NCBI RefSeq assembly: GCF_001613145.1
Contig: NZ_BDBU01000012.1
Location: 62,001 to 126,000, forward strand
Reading direction: 5' to 3'
Length of the DNA: 64,000 nucleotides
DNA from: Nocardia jejuensis NBRC 103114
GTDB taxonomy: Bacteria > Actinomycetota > Actinomycetes > Mycobacteriales > Mycobacteriaceae
Shown: positions 34,490-42,466 of the stretch, piece by piece
Numbering within the stretch: the stretch's first letter is position 1
Layout: each line of letters starts with the position of its first letter
The notes under the pieces: generated by a model
Databases searched by the model: none
The model's input: only the letters and a program-made list of their open reading frames with translations
Told to the model about the DNA's origin: nothing
Translations under genes and position numbers: made by a program

Positions 34490-35545
34490 TCAGCGTGCCA
34501 GGTCCGGGTGCGCCCGCCCGGTGACCAGCGGCATATCGACGAAGGTGAGCAGGCCCGGCTCGGCGGCACAGACGTAGGGGATCGAGTTCACGCAGTGCGC
34601 GGCGGTCACGACGATGCCGGGGTTGCGCTCGAGGCCGGCCGCCACACCAGTCGGATGCCATCCGTGAATCGTCACCTGGCAGTCGGGGTCGCCCTTCACC
34701 TCGATCTCGAACCGGACGCCGCCGTCCCCGTACTTCCAGGGCGGGTCGAGGTGCTCATCGCCCATCAACCAGTTGACCGCGACCCTGACGACCTTGACCT
34801 CGCCGATGAACGCCTCCCAGGCGAAGCGCTGGGCGGCGACCTGGCCCGGTTGGATCTCGCCGATCGGCGAATCGATCGGCGCGGTCGCGACCGCCACCTC
34901 GCGACTGCTGCGGATCTCGGCGTCGGCGAAGCCGAGCGTGTCCAGGCACATCCGCACCGACTGGTCGAACCCGTTGTCCAGCAACGCCAGCATCGGACCG
35001 TTCATCGCCGCCTCCGGCGACTGACCGAAACCCATGATGTGGCGCACGACATCGGGCGCGTTGTAGGTGCGGATGTCGGAGTACTCCTCACCGCGCACGA
35101 ATGTGATCGCGCTGGACAGACCCGCGAAGAACAGCGGCTGCTGCTCGGTCGCGCCGCCCGGGTCGATCCCGGTCCCGTGCAGCGTCACGCCGCCCTCGAG
35201 CGCCGGGGCCGTCATCCGTTCCCGCTCCTTGTCGGTCGGCCAGAACCAGCCCAGCGGCGTGACGACGTTCTTGCCCGAACGCAGTATCGCCGCAACCTCT
35301 TTCGGATTCGGCATCAGCGGCGAGTACAGGACGCAGTCGGCGTCGAGGGCGAGAATCTCCTCGATGCTGTTGGTGGCGGTGACGCCGATCGGGCCGATTC
35401 CGGCGAGCTCACCGGCGTCCTTGCCCGCCTTGCTCTCCGAGTGCACCCAGCATCCGACGAGCTCGAGATCCGGGTGCAGCTGGATCTGGCCGATCGCGGC
35501 CTGGCCGAGCCCACCGGTGGCCCACTGGATCACTCGCAGAGTCAT
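34490..35545 (-). CDS. DapB-like NAD(P)-dependent oxidoreductase
   Basis: 351 aa. The N-terminal Rossmann segment (RVIQWATGGLGQAAIGQI) and overall layout match the dihydrodipicolinate reductase-like proteins common in mycobacteria, which are not the lysine-pathway DapB and have no firm function. The C-terminal half matches the domain seen in 2,4-diaminopentanoate dehydrogenase-like enzymes. A 28-bp palindrome with a KstR-type core ends one base upstream of its ATG. This points to control by a TetR-family repressor and to a role in steroid or lipid metabolism. It follows the F420-type enzyme gene in the same direction, with a 33-bp gap. Confidence 0.85.
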   Translation of the reverse strand: MTLRVIQWATGGLGQAAIGQIQLHPDLELVGCWVHSESKAGKDAGELAGIGPIGVTATNSIEEILALDADCVLYSPLMPNPKEVAAILRSGKNVVTPLGWFWPTDKERERMTAPALEGGVTLHGTGIDPGGATEQQPLFFAGLSSAITFVRGEEYSDIRTYNAPDVVRHIMGFGQSPEAAMNGPMLALLDNGFDQSVRMCLDTLGFADAEIRSSREVAVATAPIDSPIGEIQPGQVAAQRFAWEAFIGEVKVVRVAVNWLMGDEHLDPPWKYGDGGVRFEIEVKGDPDCQVTIHGWHPTGVAAGLERNPGIVVTAAHCVNSIPYVCAAEPGLLTFVDMPLVTGRAHPDLAR

Positions 35546-35546
35546 G

Positions 35547-35574
35547 CATGGAATAGAACATGTTCTATTCCATG
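35547..35574. promoter_or_regulatory. 28-bp perfect palindrome with KstR-type core
   Basis: The centre TAGAACATGTTCTA (35554-35567) fits the published KstR operator pattern TnnAACnnGTTnnA. The symmetry extends seven further bases on each side with no mismatch. It lies between the stop of the F420-type gene and the start of the DapB-like gene, so it should govern the latter. KstR represses cholesterol catabolism genes in mycobacteria. Binding by KstR here is inferred from the motif alone. Confidence 0.8.
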
Positions 35575-35578
35575 ACCG

Positions 35579-36466
35579 TCAAGAGCGGGCCGCCACCACC
35601 TCGGTCGCGACCTCGAGGAACTTCAGGTCGGTGACGGCCGGGACCAGGATGAACTCGTCGCACCCGGCCCGCTCCGCGCCGTCGAGAATATCGGCCAGCA
35701 CCTCGGGACTCGACGCCCGCGCCGAGGCCGCCACGATCTCGGCCAGCTCGGGTCCGAGGAAGCCGAGGTAGCGAGCGATGAAGGAGTGCAACACCTTCGG
35801 GGCATCCGCGACGCCCAGGGCGGTGAAGCAGCCGCTGACCTTGCGCGGGGGCGTCGTACGATCGGCCTCGGCCCAGCACCGGTCGGCGAGCCGACTCGCC
35901 TTCGCGATCTCCTCCGCGTCGCCCGAAACACTGAAACCGGAGACGCCGTCGGCCCACCGCGCCGCCCGGCGCATCGCCTTCGGACCCATCGCGCCGGCGA
36001 GAATGATCGGTCCGCCCGCCTGCACGCACGCCGGCCCGACCGGGTCCGCGCCCTCGAACGGCGGCTTGCCCGCGAGCAGTGATTTCAACTCGGCGACCTT
36101 GTCGTCGAGCTGCTGGTGCCGTCCCGTGAAATCCGCTCCGAGAGCGCGATAGTCGTGCTCACGACCCCCGACACCGACGCCGACCTCGAGGCGGCCGTTC
36201 GCGAGCTGGTCGAGGGTCCCGATCTGCTGGGCGACCATCGCCGTCGGATGCTGGGGCAGCACCCACAGATTCGCCAGGACCTGCACCCGCTCGGTGACCG
36301 CGGCGCATGCGCCCAGCGTCGCGACCATCTCCGGATTCGAGAACGTCACCCGCTCCCCCACCGAGACGCTCGAGAACGGACCCGCGTCGATTCGCCGGGC
36401 CCAGTCGAGCGTCGTACCCGGTCCGTAGCCGGGAGCCATTTGTGGAAGTGCGACACCGATCTTCAT
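35579..36466 (-). CDS. LLM-class F420-dependent oxidoreductase
   Basis: 295 aa. Luciferase-like monooxygenase fold: MKIGVALPQ start, TLDQLANGRLEVGVGVGGREHDYRALG, and the AGAMGPKAMRRAARWADGV segment with the usual AARxADG pattern. Actinobacterial members use cofactor F420 and act on alcohols, ketones or lipids, often in steroid degradation. It is upstream of the DapB-like gene in the same direction. A KstR-type box lies in the gap downstream of this gene. Confidence 0.92.
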   Translation of the reverse strand: MKIGVALPQMAPGYGPGTTLDWARRIDAGPFSSVSVGERVTFSNPEMVATLGACAAVTERVQVLANLWVLPQHPTAMVAQQIGTLDQLANGRLEVGVGVGGREHDYRALGADFTGRHQQLDDKVAELKSLLAGKPPFEGADPVGPACVQAGGPIILAGAMGPKAMRRAARWADGVSGFSVSGDAEEIAKASRLADRCWAEADRTTPPRKVSGCFTALGVADAPKVLHSFIARYLGFLGPELAEIVAASARASSPEVLADILDGAERAGCDEFILVPAVTDLKFLEVATEVVAARS

Positions 36467-36514
36467 GTGCCGACCCTCTCAGACCCACCCGGATTCGGTC
36501 AGGCGATCGCCGAT

Positions 36515-37141
36515 TCAGACGAGACCTTCCCGCTGTGCGATGGACCGCAGGTCGGACGGGAGTGGGGCGAACACCTCGAGCAGGAAGTCCTCGTCGTGGT
36601 AGCGAGCGGTGACCGAAAAGCCGGGATGGGCAGCGAGGATGGCGTGAACGCGGTCCCCGGTGAGCGGGTATTCGGGAACGTGGTGGCGCCAATGGACGCA
36701 GATCACCGTGCCGTCGGGGTCGAGATGGGCGAGCAACTCGTCGAGAGCGCTGTGCAGCGACGCGGCATCGAGGTAGTAGCAAACCTCACTGAGCACGACG
36801 AGGTCGAAAGTGTCCGGCGGCCAGTCATCACCCAGGCCCCAGCGTCGCAGTTGCACGGCCCCGGAGTCCACCGTCTCGCCGAGCCTGTCCGCGGCGGTGC
36901 GCAGCGCGTCCTCGACGATGTCCGTGGCCACTATCGAATCGCAGCGGGTCGCGAGTTCCGCGGTGAGAACGCCTATGCCGCAACCCGGTTCGAAGGCGCG
37001 GCGGTAGCGAGCCCGCGGAAGTGCCGCGAGGGTGAGCGCTCGTTTGCGTTGTTCGTACCAGCGGGTGGTGAACTCCCACGGATCGGCGCTGCGCGCGTAC
37101 AACTCGTCGAAGTAGGTGCGGGGCAGGCGGGATGTGCTCAT
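36515..37141 (-). CDS. Class I SAM-dependent methyltransferase (NodS-like)
   Basis: 208 aa from ATG 37141, which overlaps the PIG-L stop codon by four bases (ATGA), indicating coupling; a longer frame upstream runs into that gene. FDELYARSADPWEF at the N-terminus and the SAM motif EPGCGIG (51-57) are typical of NodS-type methyltransferases. VVLSEVCYYLD follows as motif IV. It is the last gene of a four-gene cassette. Neighbouring deacetylase and glycosyltransferase functions suggest methylation of an amino sugar, which is inference. Confidence 0.9.
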   Translation of the reverse strand: MSTSRLPRTYFDELYARSADPWEFTTRWYEQRKRALTLAALPRARYRRAFEPGCGIGVLTAELATRCDSIVATDIVEDALRTAADRLGETVDSGAVQLRRWGLGDDWPPDTFDLVVLSEVCYYLDAASLHSALDELLAHLDPDGTVICVHWRHHVPEYPLTGDRVHAILAAHPGFSVTARYHDEDFLLEVFAPLPSDLRSIAQREGLV

Positions 37142-37887
37142 CGGAAGTAGATTTCGGTCGGGCCGGTGAATCGGCGCAGCACATGGGCGGGCACGATGGG
37201 CTGGTCGGCGGGCGCGTCGGACAGAGGCAGGAACTGGCTCCGGAAACACGTCAGGGCGCGATTCTTCGCCTCCCGAGCGGCGGGCGAAAGGGCCAGTGCC
37301 ACAGGCATTTCTGCCTGTAATCGTGGGTGTTCCGGGTCACCCCACTGCCACATCCACACCGGGTACTCGAGCAGTTCCGCGCCGGTGACCGCACACGCCG
37401 CGGCCCCGGCCCGGCCGAGCGCCTCGTGGTCGGGATGGCCGTCGTGACGCCAGATCACCGCGCAGCCCACACGTGCCTCGTCCGCTTCTTCCAGGAGCGC
37501 ACACAATCGATCGCCCAGCCGGGACTCGTGCGTTGCGAGCTCGCCATCGGGAAATCCCAGCCGGACCGGGTCCTCCGTCTTCAATTCTCTTGCGGCACTT
37601 CGTGCTTCATGGACTCGCAGCCGCGCCAGTCGAGCCGGGCCGTGCGTGAGCGAATCCGGATGCGAGCCTTCCCCGTCGGTCGCGGTGACGATGGTGACCG
37701 GGATCCCGGCGGTGCGCGCCATGGCGATGAGTCCGCCCGCACCGAGCACCTCGTCGTCGGGATGCGCCGCCATCACGAACAGTCGGCTCCAGGCGGGCAG
37801 CGTCATCGGCGCGCGGGCGCGGCGCCAGGATTCCCACTCTTGTTCCGCGACACCGGTCGCGCGCACGTCGATCACAGGTTCGGCCAT
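37138..37887 (-). CDS. PIG-L family deacetylase
   Basis: 249 aa. Zinc-dependent N-deacetylase of the PIG-L/MshB family, with H42-P-D-D45 and H151-P-D-H154 metal-binding motifs. Members remove acetyl groups from GlcNAc-containing molecules. AGGAG lies six bases before ATG 37887. The start overlaps the upstream dehydrogenase-like gene by 16 bp and the end overlaps the methyltransferase gene by four. The substrate is unknown; nothing in the cassette suggests mycothiol synthesis. Confidence 0.94.
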   Translation of the reverse strand: MAEPVIDVRATGVAEQEWESWRRARAPMTLPAWSRLFVMAAHPDDEVLGAGGLIAMARTAGIPVTIVTATDGEGSHPDSLTHGPARLARLRVHEARSAARELKTEDPVRLGFPDGELATHESRLGDRLCALLEEADEARVGCAVIWRHDGHPDHEALGRAGAAACAVTGAELLEYPVWMWQWGDPEHPRLQAEMPVALALSPAAREAKNRALTCFRSQFLPLSDAPADQPIVPAHVLRRFTGPTEIYFR

Positions 37888-38846
37888 GAAAACTCCTGTC
37901 CCGCAACATCACGGCCGAGTTCGGCCAGGTCGATTTCCGCGTGGCTCTGACGCAGGTAGACCGTGAGGTCCGCGACCCGCGCCGCGTGTTCACCGTCCGC
38001 GCACAGTGGCCCGGCACCCAGCGCACGGCCGACGCGATCCACTGTCGTGGTGACCGCGTCCTCGACCACGGCCCGGACCAGGCGTGCGCGCAGCCGTGCG
38101 TCGACATCACTCCCGTCCGGGTCGGCGTCGATCTCCGCGGCGGCCTGCCTGAGTCCCAGCCGTGCAGACTGCAGCGCGCCTGCCACCGCGCCCAGATGCG
38201 CCAGCGCATGCTCGTGGGCGCGCCCGGCGGCCGCGCGTTCGTACAGGGGCCGGGCGACCTCGCAGGCACTCCCGTACCAGCACGCGGCCACTCCGACCGC
38301 GCCGTGCCAGAATCCCGCCCGCTCGAGATACGCACCGGGGGCGCCGACCGGTGTGGCCGGTGCGGAGTCGAAGTCCACCGCGCCGGAATCGGATTCACGC
38401 ATGCCCACCGCATGCCAGCTGTCCGGCACCGGTCGCACCATCGAAGGAGTCAGCTCGACGGCGAACAGTCGGCGTTCCTCGCCGATACGGGCGGTCACCA
38501 GTGCGTGACTGCACAGGCGCGCGCCGGAGCACCACGATTTGCGACCTTCGAGCACCCAGCCCGCCGGGGTGGACCGTGCGCGCAGGATCGGTTCGGGTGG
38601 CTCGGCCGCCCACACTCCCCAGATCTGCCCGGAGGTGGGAACCCGGCCGCCGACCTCGTGCAGGATCGCCGCGGCATCGGCGTGAGCCTCGGCGAGTCGA
38701 CCCAGAACCGTGTTCTCGGCAGCCAGCGCCGCCAACGCCTGGAATCGCCGCGTGGTCTGCCCGCCGCCCGGAAGCGGGAGCGTGAGCCGTCCCGAGCGGG
38801 AGAGCGCACGCAGCCTGCGAGCCAGATCCGGTGATGGTTCAGGCAC
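37872..38846 (-). CDS. Acyl-CoA dehydrogenase-like protein
   Basis: 324 aa from GTG 38846, which overlaps the end of the glycosyltransferase gene by eight bases; the longer frame from 38912 would lie entirely in that gene. Recognisable dehydrogenase features are the substrate-side segment GWVLEGRKSWCSGARLC and the C-terminal GAGPLCADGEHAARVADLTVYLRQSH. It is about 60 residues shorter than usual acyl-CoA dehydrogenases, and I cannot place the catalytic Glu. It may have a role other than beta-oxidation. Confidence 0.82.
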   Translation of the reverse strand: MPEPSPDLARRLRALSRSGRLTLPLPGGGQTTRRFQALAALAAENTVLGRLAEAHADAAAILHEVGGRVPTSGQIWGVWAAEPPEPILRARSTPAGWVLEGRKSWCSGARLCSHALVTARIGEERRLFAVELTPSMVRPVPDSWHAVGMRESDSGAVDFDSAPATPVGAPGAYLERAGFWHGAVGVAACWYGSACEVARPLYERAAAGRAHEHALAHLGAVAGALQSARLGLRQAAAEIDADPDGSDVDARLRARLVRAVVEDAVTTTVDRVGRALGAGPLCADGEHAARVADLTVYLRQSHAEIDLAELGRDVAGQEFSWPNL

Positions 38847-39567
38847 TTTCGACCTCCGGCGCACCCGGCGACTCGAGGCCGCGCAGATGGGCCGCGAAAC
38901 CACTCGGCGCACGTCCGAACCGTCGACCCGAGGTCGTCACCACCACATCCTCCGCCCAGTGCACTCGCGCGCCGTGCGCCGTGGCCCGGCTCACGAACTC
39001 CACGTCCTCACCGGAGCTCAATGGCGCGAATCCGCCTGTGCGCCAGTACACATCGGCCCGGAAGCCCAGGTTCGCACCGTGCACATGACCTGTGGCGCGG
39101 GTTCGCCGATAGTCCCGCTCGTACCTGGCCCGCACCTGCGGGGAGTGCTGACTCCAGTCGGCCACCGTGACCACACCGGCGACGATCTCCGCACCGGTCC
39201 GCGCGTAGCGCAGCTGGCGCGAGAGCCACTCGGGATCGACGCACGAGTCGGCGTCGGTGGTGGCGAACCAGGTCGTGGCGCCGCTCCCCCTGCCGCCCGT
39301 GACGAATCCGGCGGCACGCGCGATGCCGACGTTGTGCGCACCGACCTCGATCACGCTCACCCCGGCGGCCGCGGCCACCAGCGCGGATCGGTCGGCGCAG
39401 GCATCGAGCACCACCTGCAGGCGCACCGGCACATCCACCCGCTCGGCGCACTCACGCAGCGCGTGCAGACAGCCGCTCAGCAATCGCTGCTCGTCACGCA
39501 CCGGCACCACGACCACGACATCGTCGATCGCGCGCGGACTCGCGACGGCTGCCTCCCGGATGATCAT
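38839..39567 (-). CDS. Family 2 glycosyltransferase
   Basis: 242 aa, cytoplasmic GT-A-fold enzyme. The VVVVVPVRDEQRLLSGCL start and the metal/nucleotide motif TDADS (104-108) are typical of GT2, and GEDVEFVSRA matches the ED acceptor motif. It heads a four-gene overlapping cassette (GT2, dehydrogenase-like, PIG-L, methyltransferase). No membrane span is present. Donor and acceptor are unknown. Confidence 0.92.
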   Translation of the reverse strand: MIIREAAVASPRAIDDVVVVVPVRDEQRLLSGCLHALRECAERVDVPVRLQVVLDACADRSALVAAAAGVSVIEVGAHNVGIARAAGFVTGGRGSGATTWFATTDADSCVDPEWLSRQLRYARTGAEIVAGVVTVADWSQHSPQVRARYERDYRRTRATGHVHGANLGFRADVYWRTGGFAPLSSGEDVEFVSRATAHGARVHWAEDVVVTTSGRRFGRAPSGFAAHLRGLESPGAPEVESA

Positions 39568-39683
39568 GCGTGCCGTCTACCCCGAGGCCGACGCAGCAAA
39601 CGGGGCCGAACATGCGTCGAGGGCAGCGCGGCGAACCGCACTGCCCTCGGGTCGAGCTGAATATGACTCAGCCTCGAAATGAC

Positions 39684-39959
39684 TCAGCGCAGTGCGCCGC
39701 GACGACCCGTGACGAGGTTGACCAGGAACAGCAGGATCACCGCGCCGCCGAGGCAGGTGAAGAAGCTGAACCACAGGCCGCCGCCCTCGACGTCGACGCC
39801 GAGCAGCTTCAGCAGGAATCCACCGAGCAGGCCGCCGATGACGCCGACGACGATATTGAGCAAGATGCCTTGCTGGGCATCAGTTTTCATGATCTTGCTG
39901 CCGATCCAGCCGGCCAAGCCACCGATGATGATCCAGCCGATGATCCCGAGTCCGAGCAT
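39684..39959 (-). CDS. GlsB/YeaQ/YmgE family membrane protein
   Basis: 91 aa from ATG 39959, with GGAG upstream. Three Gly-rich membrane helices (GLGIIGWIIIGGLAGW; ILLNIVVGVIGGLLGG; FSFFTCLGGAVILLFL) are characteristic of this small stress-associated family. Its biochemical function is unknown. GGGTAT, a SigF-type -10 sequence, occurs upstream on its strand near 40018-40023, but no matching -35 is clear. Confidence 0.93.
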   Translation of the reverse strand: MLGLGIIGWIIIGGLAGWIGSKIMKTDAQQGILLNIVVGVIGGLLGGFLLKLLGVDVEGGGLWFSFFTCLGGAVILLFLVNLVTGRRGALR

Positions 39960-40096
39960 CGAATTCTCCGTTCTCGTCATTCAGCGGCACCCTCAGTGGG
40001 GCCGCGTTCGAGCTGGACATACCCGCGGAATTCGCCGCCAATCGCCCGAGGCCGGTCCGCGACGAGGCTCACCTTCCGCCCGCTGCGGCATAACCG

Positions 40097-40759
40097 TCAT
40101 CCGACCTGGTCACAGGACAGACCGAGCGTGTAAATCAGTCGCCGCACCCGGCGTTCGATCTCGGCTCCGATCAGGCGGACCTGTTCGATGGGCTGCCCGG
40201 CCGGGTCGTGGATCGGCCACTGCTCGTAGCGGTGGCCCGTCACGATCGGATCGGTGTCCCCGCAGCCCAAGTCCACCACCACGTCGGCGACCTGTAGAAA
40301 CTCGGCGGTCCAGGGTTTCGGGAATTCTTCCGCGATATCGATTCCCCGTTCGGCCATCACCTGCACGACGACCGGGTCCACGTGCGTGCCGGGTGCCGAA
40401 CCTCCGGACCAGGCCACCGCGTGATCGTGCTCGAAACGGGTGAAGAACGCGCGCGCCATCTGAGACTGCCCCGCATTGTTTCTACACATGAAAAGCACCG
40501 CGGGACCGGCTCTCCGCCACCCGCGCAACTTGGCGACGGCGGTGAGCCGGTCCCGGGCGAAGCGCTCCACCATGGCCGCCGACCGCTCGTGCTCGCGGGG
40601 AACGGAAAGGAGGTAGTCACGAGAGGTGAGCACCGTGTCTCCCACGATGGCGGCATCGAGCCCGGCGAACTCTCGTAGCAAGCGTGCTCGGACCAGTCGC
40701 AGCGCCTCACGCTGCCCGGTGGGCACGTCGGCCCACTCCTTCGACAGGTCTTCCGGCAT
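40097..40759 (-). CDS. Arsenate reductase/low-molecular-weight phosphatase-like protein
   Basis: 220 aa from ATG 40759, with GAGGAG seven bases upstream. Residues 1-85 form a helical N-terminal extension like that of actinobacterial mycothiol-dependent ArsC proteins. The phosphatase-fold domain follows with VLFMCRNNAGQSQMA. The nucleophile is Cys92. The P-loop normally reads C-x5-R (or Lys in some ArsC); here the Arg position is Gln98. A DPAG segment may carry the general acid Asp. Arsenate reduction is therefore possible but uncertain, and no other ars gene is nearby. Confidence 0.8.
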   Translation of the reverse strand: MPEDLSKEWADVPTGQREALRLVRARLLREFAGLDAAIVGDTVLTSRDYLLSVPREHERSAAMVERFARDRLTAVAKLRGWRRAGPAVLFMCRNNAGQSQMARAFFTRFEHDHAVAWSGGSAPGTHVDPVVVQVMAERGIDIAEEFPKPWTAEFLQVADVVVDLGCGDTDPIVTGHRYEQWPIHDPAGQPIEQVRLIGAEIERRVRRLIYTLGLSCDQVG

Positions 40760-40922
40760 GTCTCGACTCCTCTGCGTGGGTTCCACCCAGAGGTACCCCG
40801 CAATCGACGAGTTAGCCTTCGGAGCAGCGACTTTCATCGATAGCGGCATCTTCGGAACATTCCGGACAACTTCTCGGGCGAGCTAGCGCCTACTGCCGCG
40901 AGCTGGAATACGGCTTACCTGC

Positions 40923-41237
40923 TCAATGTCCCTGTCGCTCTTCGGAATCGGGGCCTTCCTGGGTGCGGCGACGACGCCATTCGGCGTAGATGACCGCGAT
41001 ACCGCTGACGATCAGTACCACGCACGCGATGCCGGCCACCGTGGCCCATCCGGCGTACCCGTATCCGGCGGCGATCAGCGCGAGTGCCAGCGCGAGGATT
41101 CCCAGGCCGCCGAGGATCACCCCTACGACGTTGAATCCGTCCTCGACCCCTTCACCGGCGTGGCGGCGCGGCCGGCGCCCGCGCCGGGACGTGGGCTCCC
41201 CGGAACCCCGGTTCATGGTTTCTCGGTCCGTCATCAT
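40923..41237 (-). CDS. Small membrane protein of unknown function
   Basis: 104 aa from ATG 41237, with AAGGAG upstream; a second ATG follows immediately. An Arg-rich hydrophilic N-terminus (about 1-38) precedes two membrane helices (about 40-62 and 65-84) and a charged C-terminus. I do not recognise the family. It is divergent from the second sigma factor gene. Confidence 0.75.
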   Translation of the reverse strand: MMTDRETMNRGSGEPTSRRGRRPRRHAGEGVEDGFNVVGVILGGLGILALALALIAAGYGYAGWATVAGIACVVLIVSGIAVIYAEWRRRRTQEGPDSEERQGH

Positions 41238-41555
41238 GAGAAATCTCCTTTCGCCCAGACACCAAGCTGGTGGTTTGCCAGGCGTACCCGGGATCGACCG
41301 GCCCAATCACCGCAGGGTCACAGCACGAAACCGCAGAAGTGCTACCCATCCGGTGGGCATCGCGCCCACCGGACGACCCGCGACGCCGCGGGGCGGCACC
41401 ATCGTCCGCGACGGCACGATCACCGAACGCTGCGGTCGGCTCGACGAACTCGGTCTCATGCAGCAACTCGGAATAGTGCCGGTCCCCCAGCGGTGACTGA
41501 TCCGGTCAGGCGGAACGCGCTCCGTCCGTCAGCGCCCATTCGACCAGGTGGCGGG
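41238..41555. other. Gap between divergent genes, with a 47-codon ORF of doubtful status
   Basis: It holds the upstream regions of the membrane protein and second sigma genes. A plus-strand ORF from GTG 41353 to 41496 ends in a protein-like sequence (RCGRLDELGLMQQLGIVPVP) but has no ribosome binding site. It may be a relic or a very small gene. Nothing else is recognised. Confidence 0.3.
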
Positions 41556-41594
41556 GGTTTCGTCCGTATTGTTTCGAAACGGTTTTTTGGGGAA
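41556..41594 (+). promoter_or_regulatory. SigF-type promoter-like block of the second sigma gene
   Basis: The block shared with the first sigma gene (GTTTCG at 41557 and 41571) is followed by GGGGAA at 41589-41594. GTTT at 41571-41574, a 14-base spacer and GGGGAA resemble a SigB/SigF promoter (GTTT...GGGTAA/T). This suggests positive autoregulation or cross-regulation by the two paralogs. Confidence 0.55.
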
Positions 41595-41643
41595 ATGCCT
41601 GAGGGTTACCCAATATTCGGCACGACGCACCGAAAGTACCGAT

Positions 41644-42462
41644 ATGTCAACGGAATACGCAGCACAGCCCACGGCTCCGGCCCGCGCGAGGACCAGCGGC
41701 GACTCCTACGACGACATCGAACCAGCCCTGACCCGGCTCGCGGCCCTGGAGCCCGATGATCCGGCCCGGGCGCGTCTGCGTGCCGACATCATCGCCCGCG
41801 CGCTGCCCCTGGGAGACCACATCGCGCGCCGCTACAGCGGCCGCGGCGTGGACCACGAAGACCTCGCGCAGGTCGCCGCGCTGGCGGTCGTACTTTCGGT
41901 CGACCGGTTCGATCCCGCGGTCGGCGCCTCGTTCCTCGGATTCGCGATCCCGACGATCATGGGTGAGGTCAAGCGCTACTTCCGCGACACCGGGTGGGCG
42001 GTGCGAGTACCGCGACGCACCAAGGAAGTTCACCTGAAGATCACCCGGGGCGCCCCGGTGCTGGCACAGCGGCTCGGGCGCGAGCCCACCGCGCGTGAGC
42101 TGGCCGACTATCTGGAAGTGGACCTCGGCGAGGTCACTCAGGCCCTGATCGCGCGCCACAGCTATCAGACCGAGTCCCTCGACAGCACCGGCTCCGACAC
42201 CGACGAAGCCCCGTCCTCCTCGGTGGCCCATACCTTCGGCGACGTGGATCCCGGATACGCATTGATGGAGGACACGCTCACCGCCGGACCGCTCCTGGCT
42301 CTGCTGAGCGAGCGCGATCGCGACATTTTGACCATGCGGTTCGGACAGGAAATGACCCAGGCGGAGATCGCGAAGGCATTGGGCTGCTCGCAGATGCAGG
42401 TATCACGCATTCTCACTCGCGTGCTGCAGGAGTTGCGCGAGAAGGCGCTCCAGCCCGCCTGA
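41644..42462 (+). CDS. RNA polymerase sigma factor, SigF/SigB subfamily (copy 2)
   Basis: 272 aa, closely similar to the protein at 33630 over its whole length: SYDDIEPAL start, YSGRGVDHEDLAQVAALAVV, FLGFAIPTIMGEVKRYFRDTGW, VRVPRRTKEVHLKI and the region 4 helix-turn-helix TQAEIAKALGCSQMQVSRIL. ATG 41644 is chosen because it sits in the identical ACCGAAAGTACCGATATG context as in the paralog. The most variable parts are the N-terminal tail (APARARTSG insert) and the linker before region 4. No adjacent anti-sigma gene is seen. Confidence 0.95.
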   Translation: MSTEYAAQPTAPARARTSGDSYDDIEPALTRLAALEPDDPARARLRADIIARALPLGDHIARRYSGRGVDHEDLAQVAALAVVLSVDRFDPAVGASFLGFAIPTIMGEVKRYFRDTGWAVRVPRRTKEVHLKITRGAPVLAQRLGREPTARELADYLEVDLGEVTQALIARHSYQTESLDSTGSDTDEAPSSSVAHTFGDVDPGYALMEDTLTAGPLLALLSERDRDILTMRFGQEMTQAEIAKALGCSQMQVSRILTRVLQELREKALQPA

Positions 42463-42466
42463 GCGC

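Noticed and set aside
41353..41496. A 47-codon ORF ending in a protein-like sequence, possibly a gene fragment
   Set aside because: There is no ribosome binding site, no recognisable domain and no second part nearby. It is noted only as a doubtful ORF in the gap.
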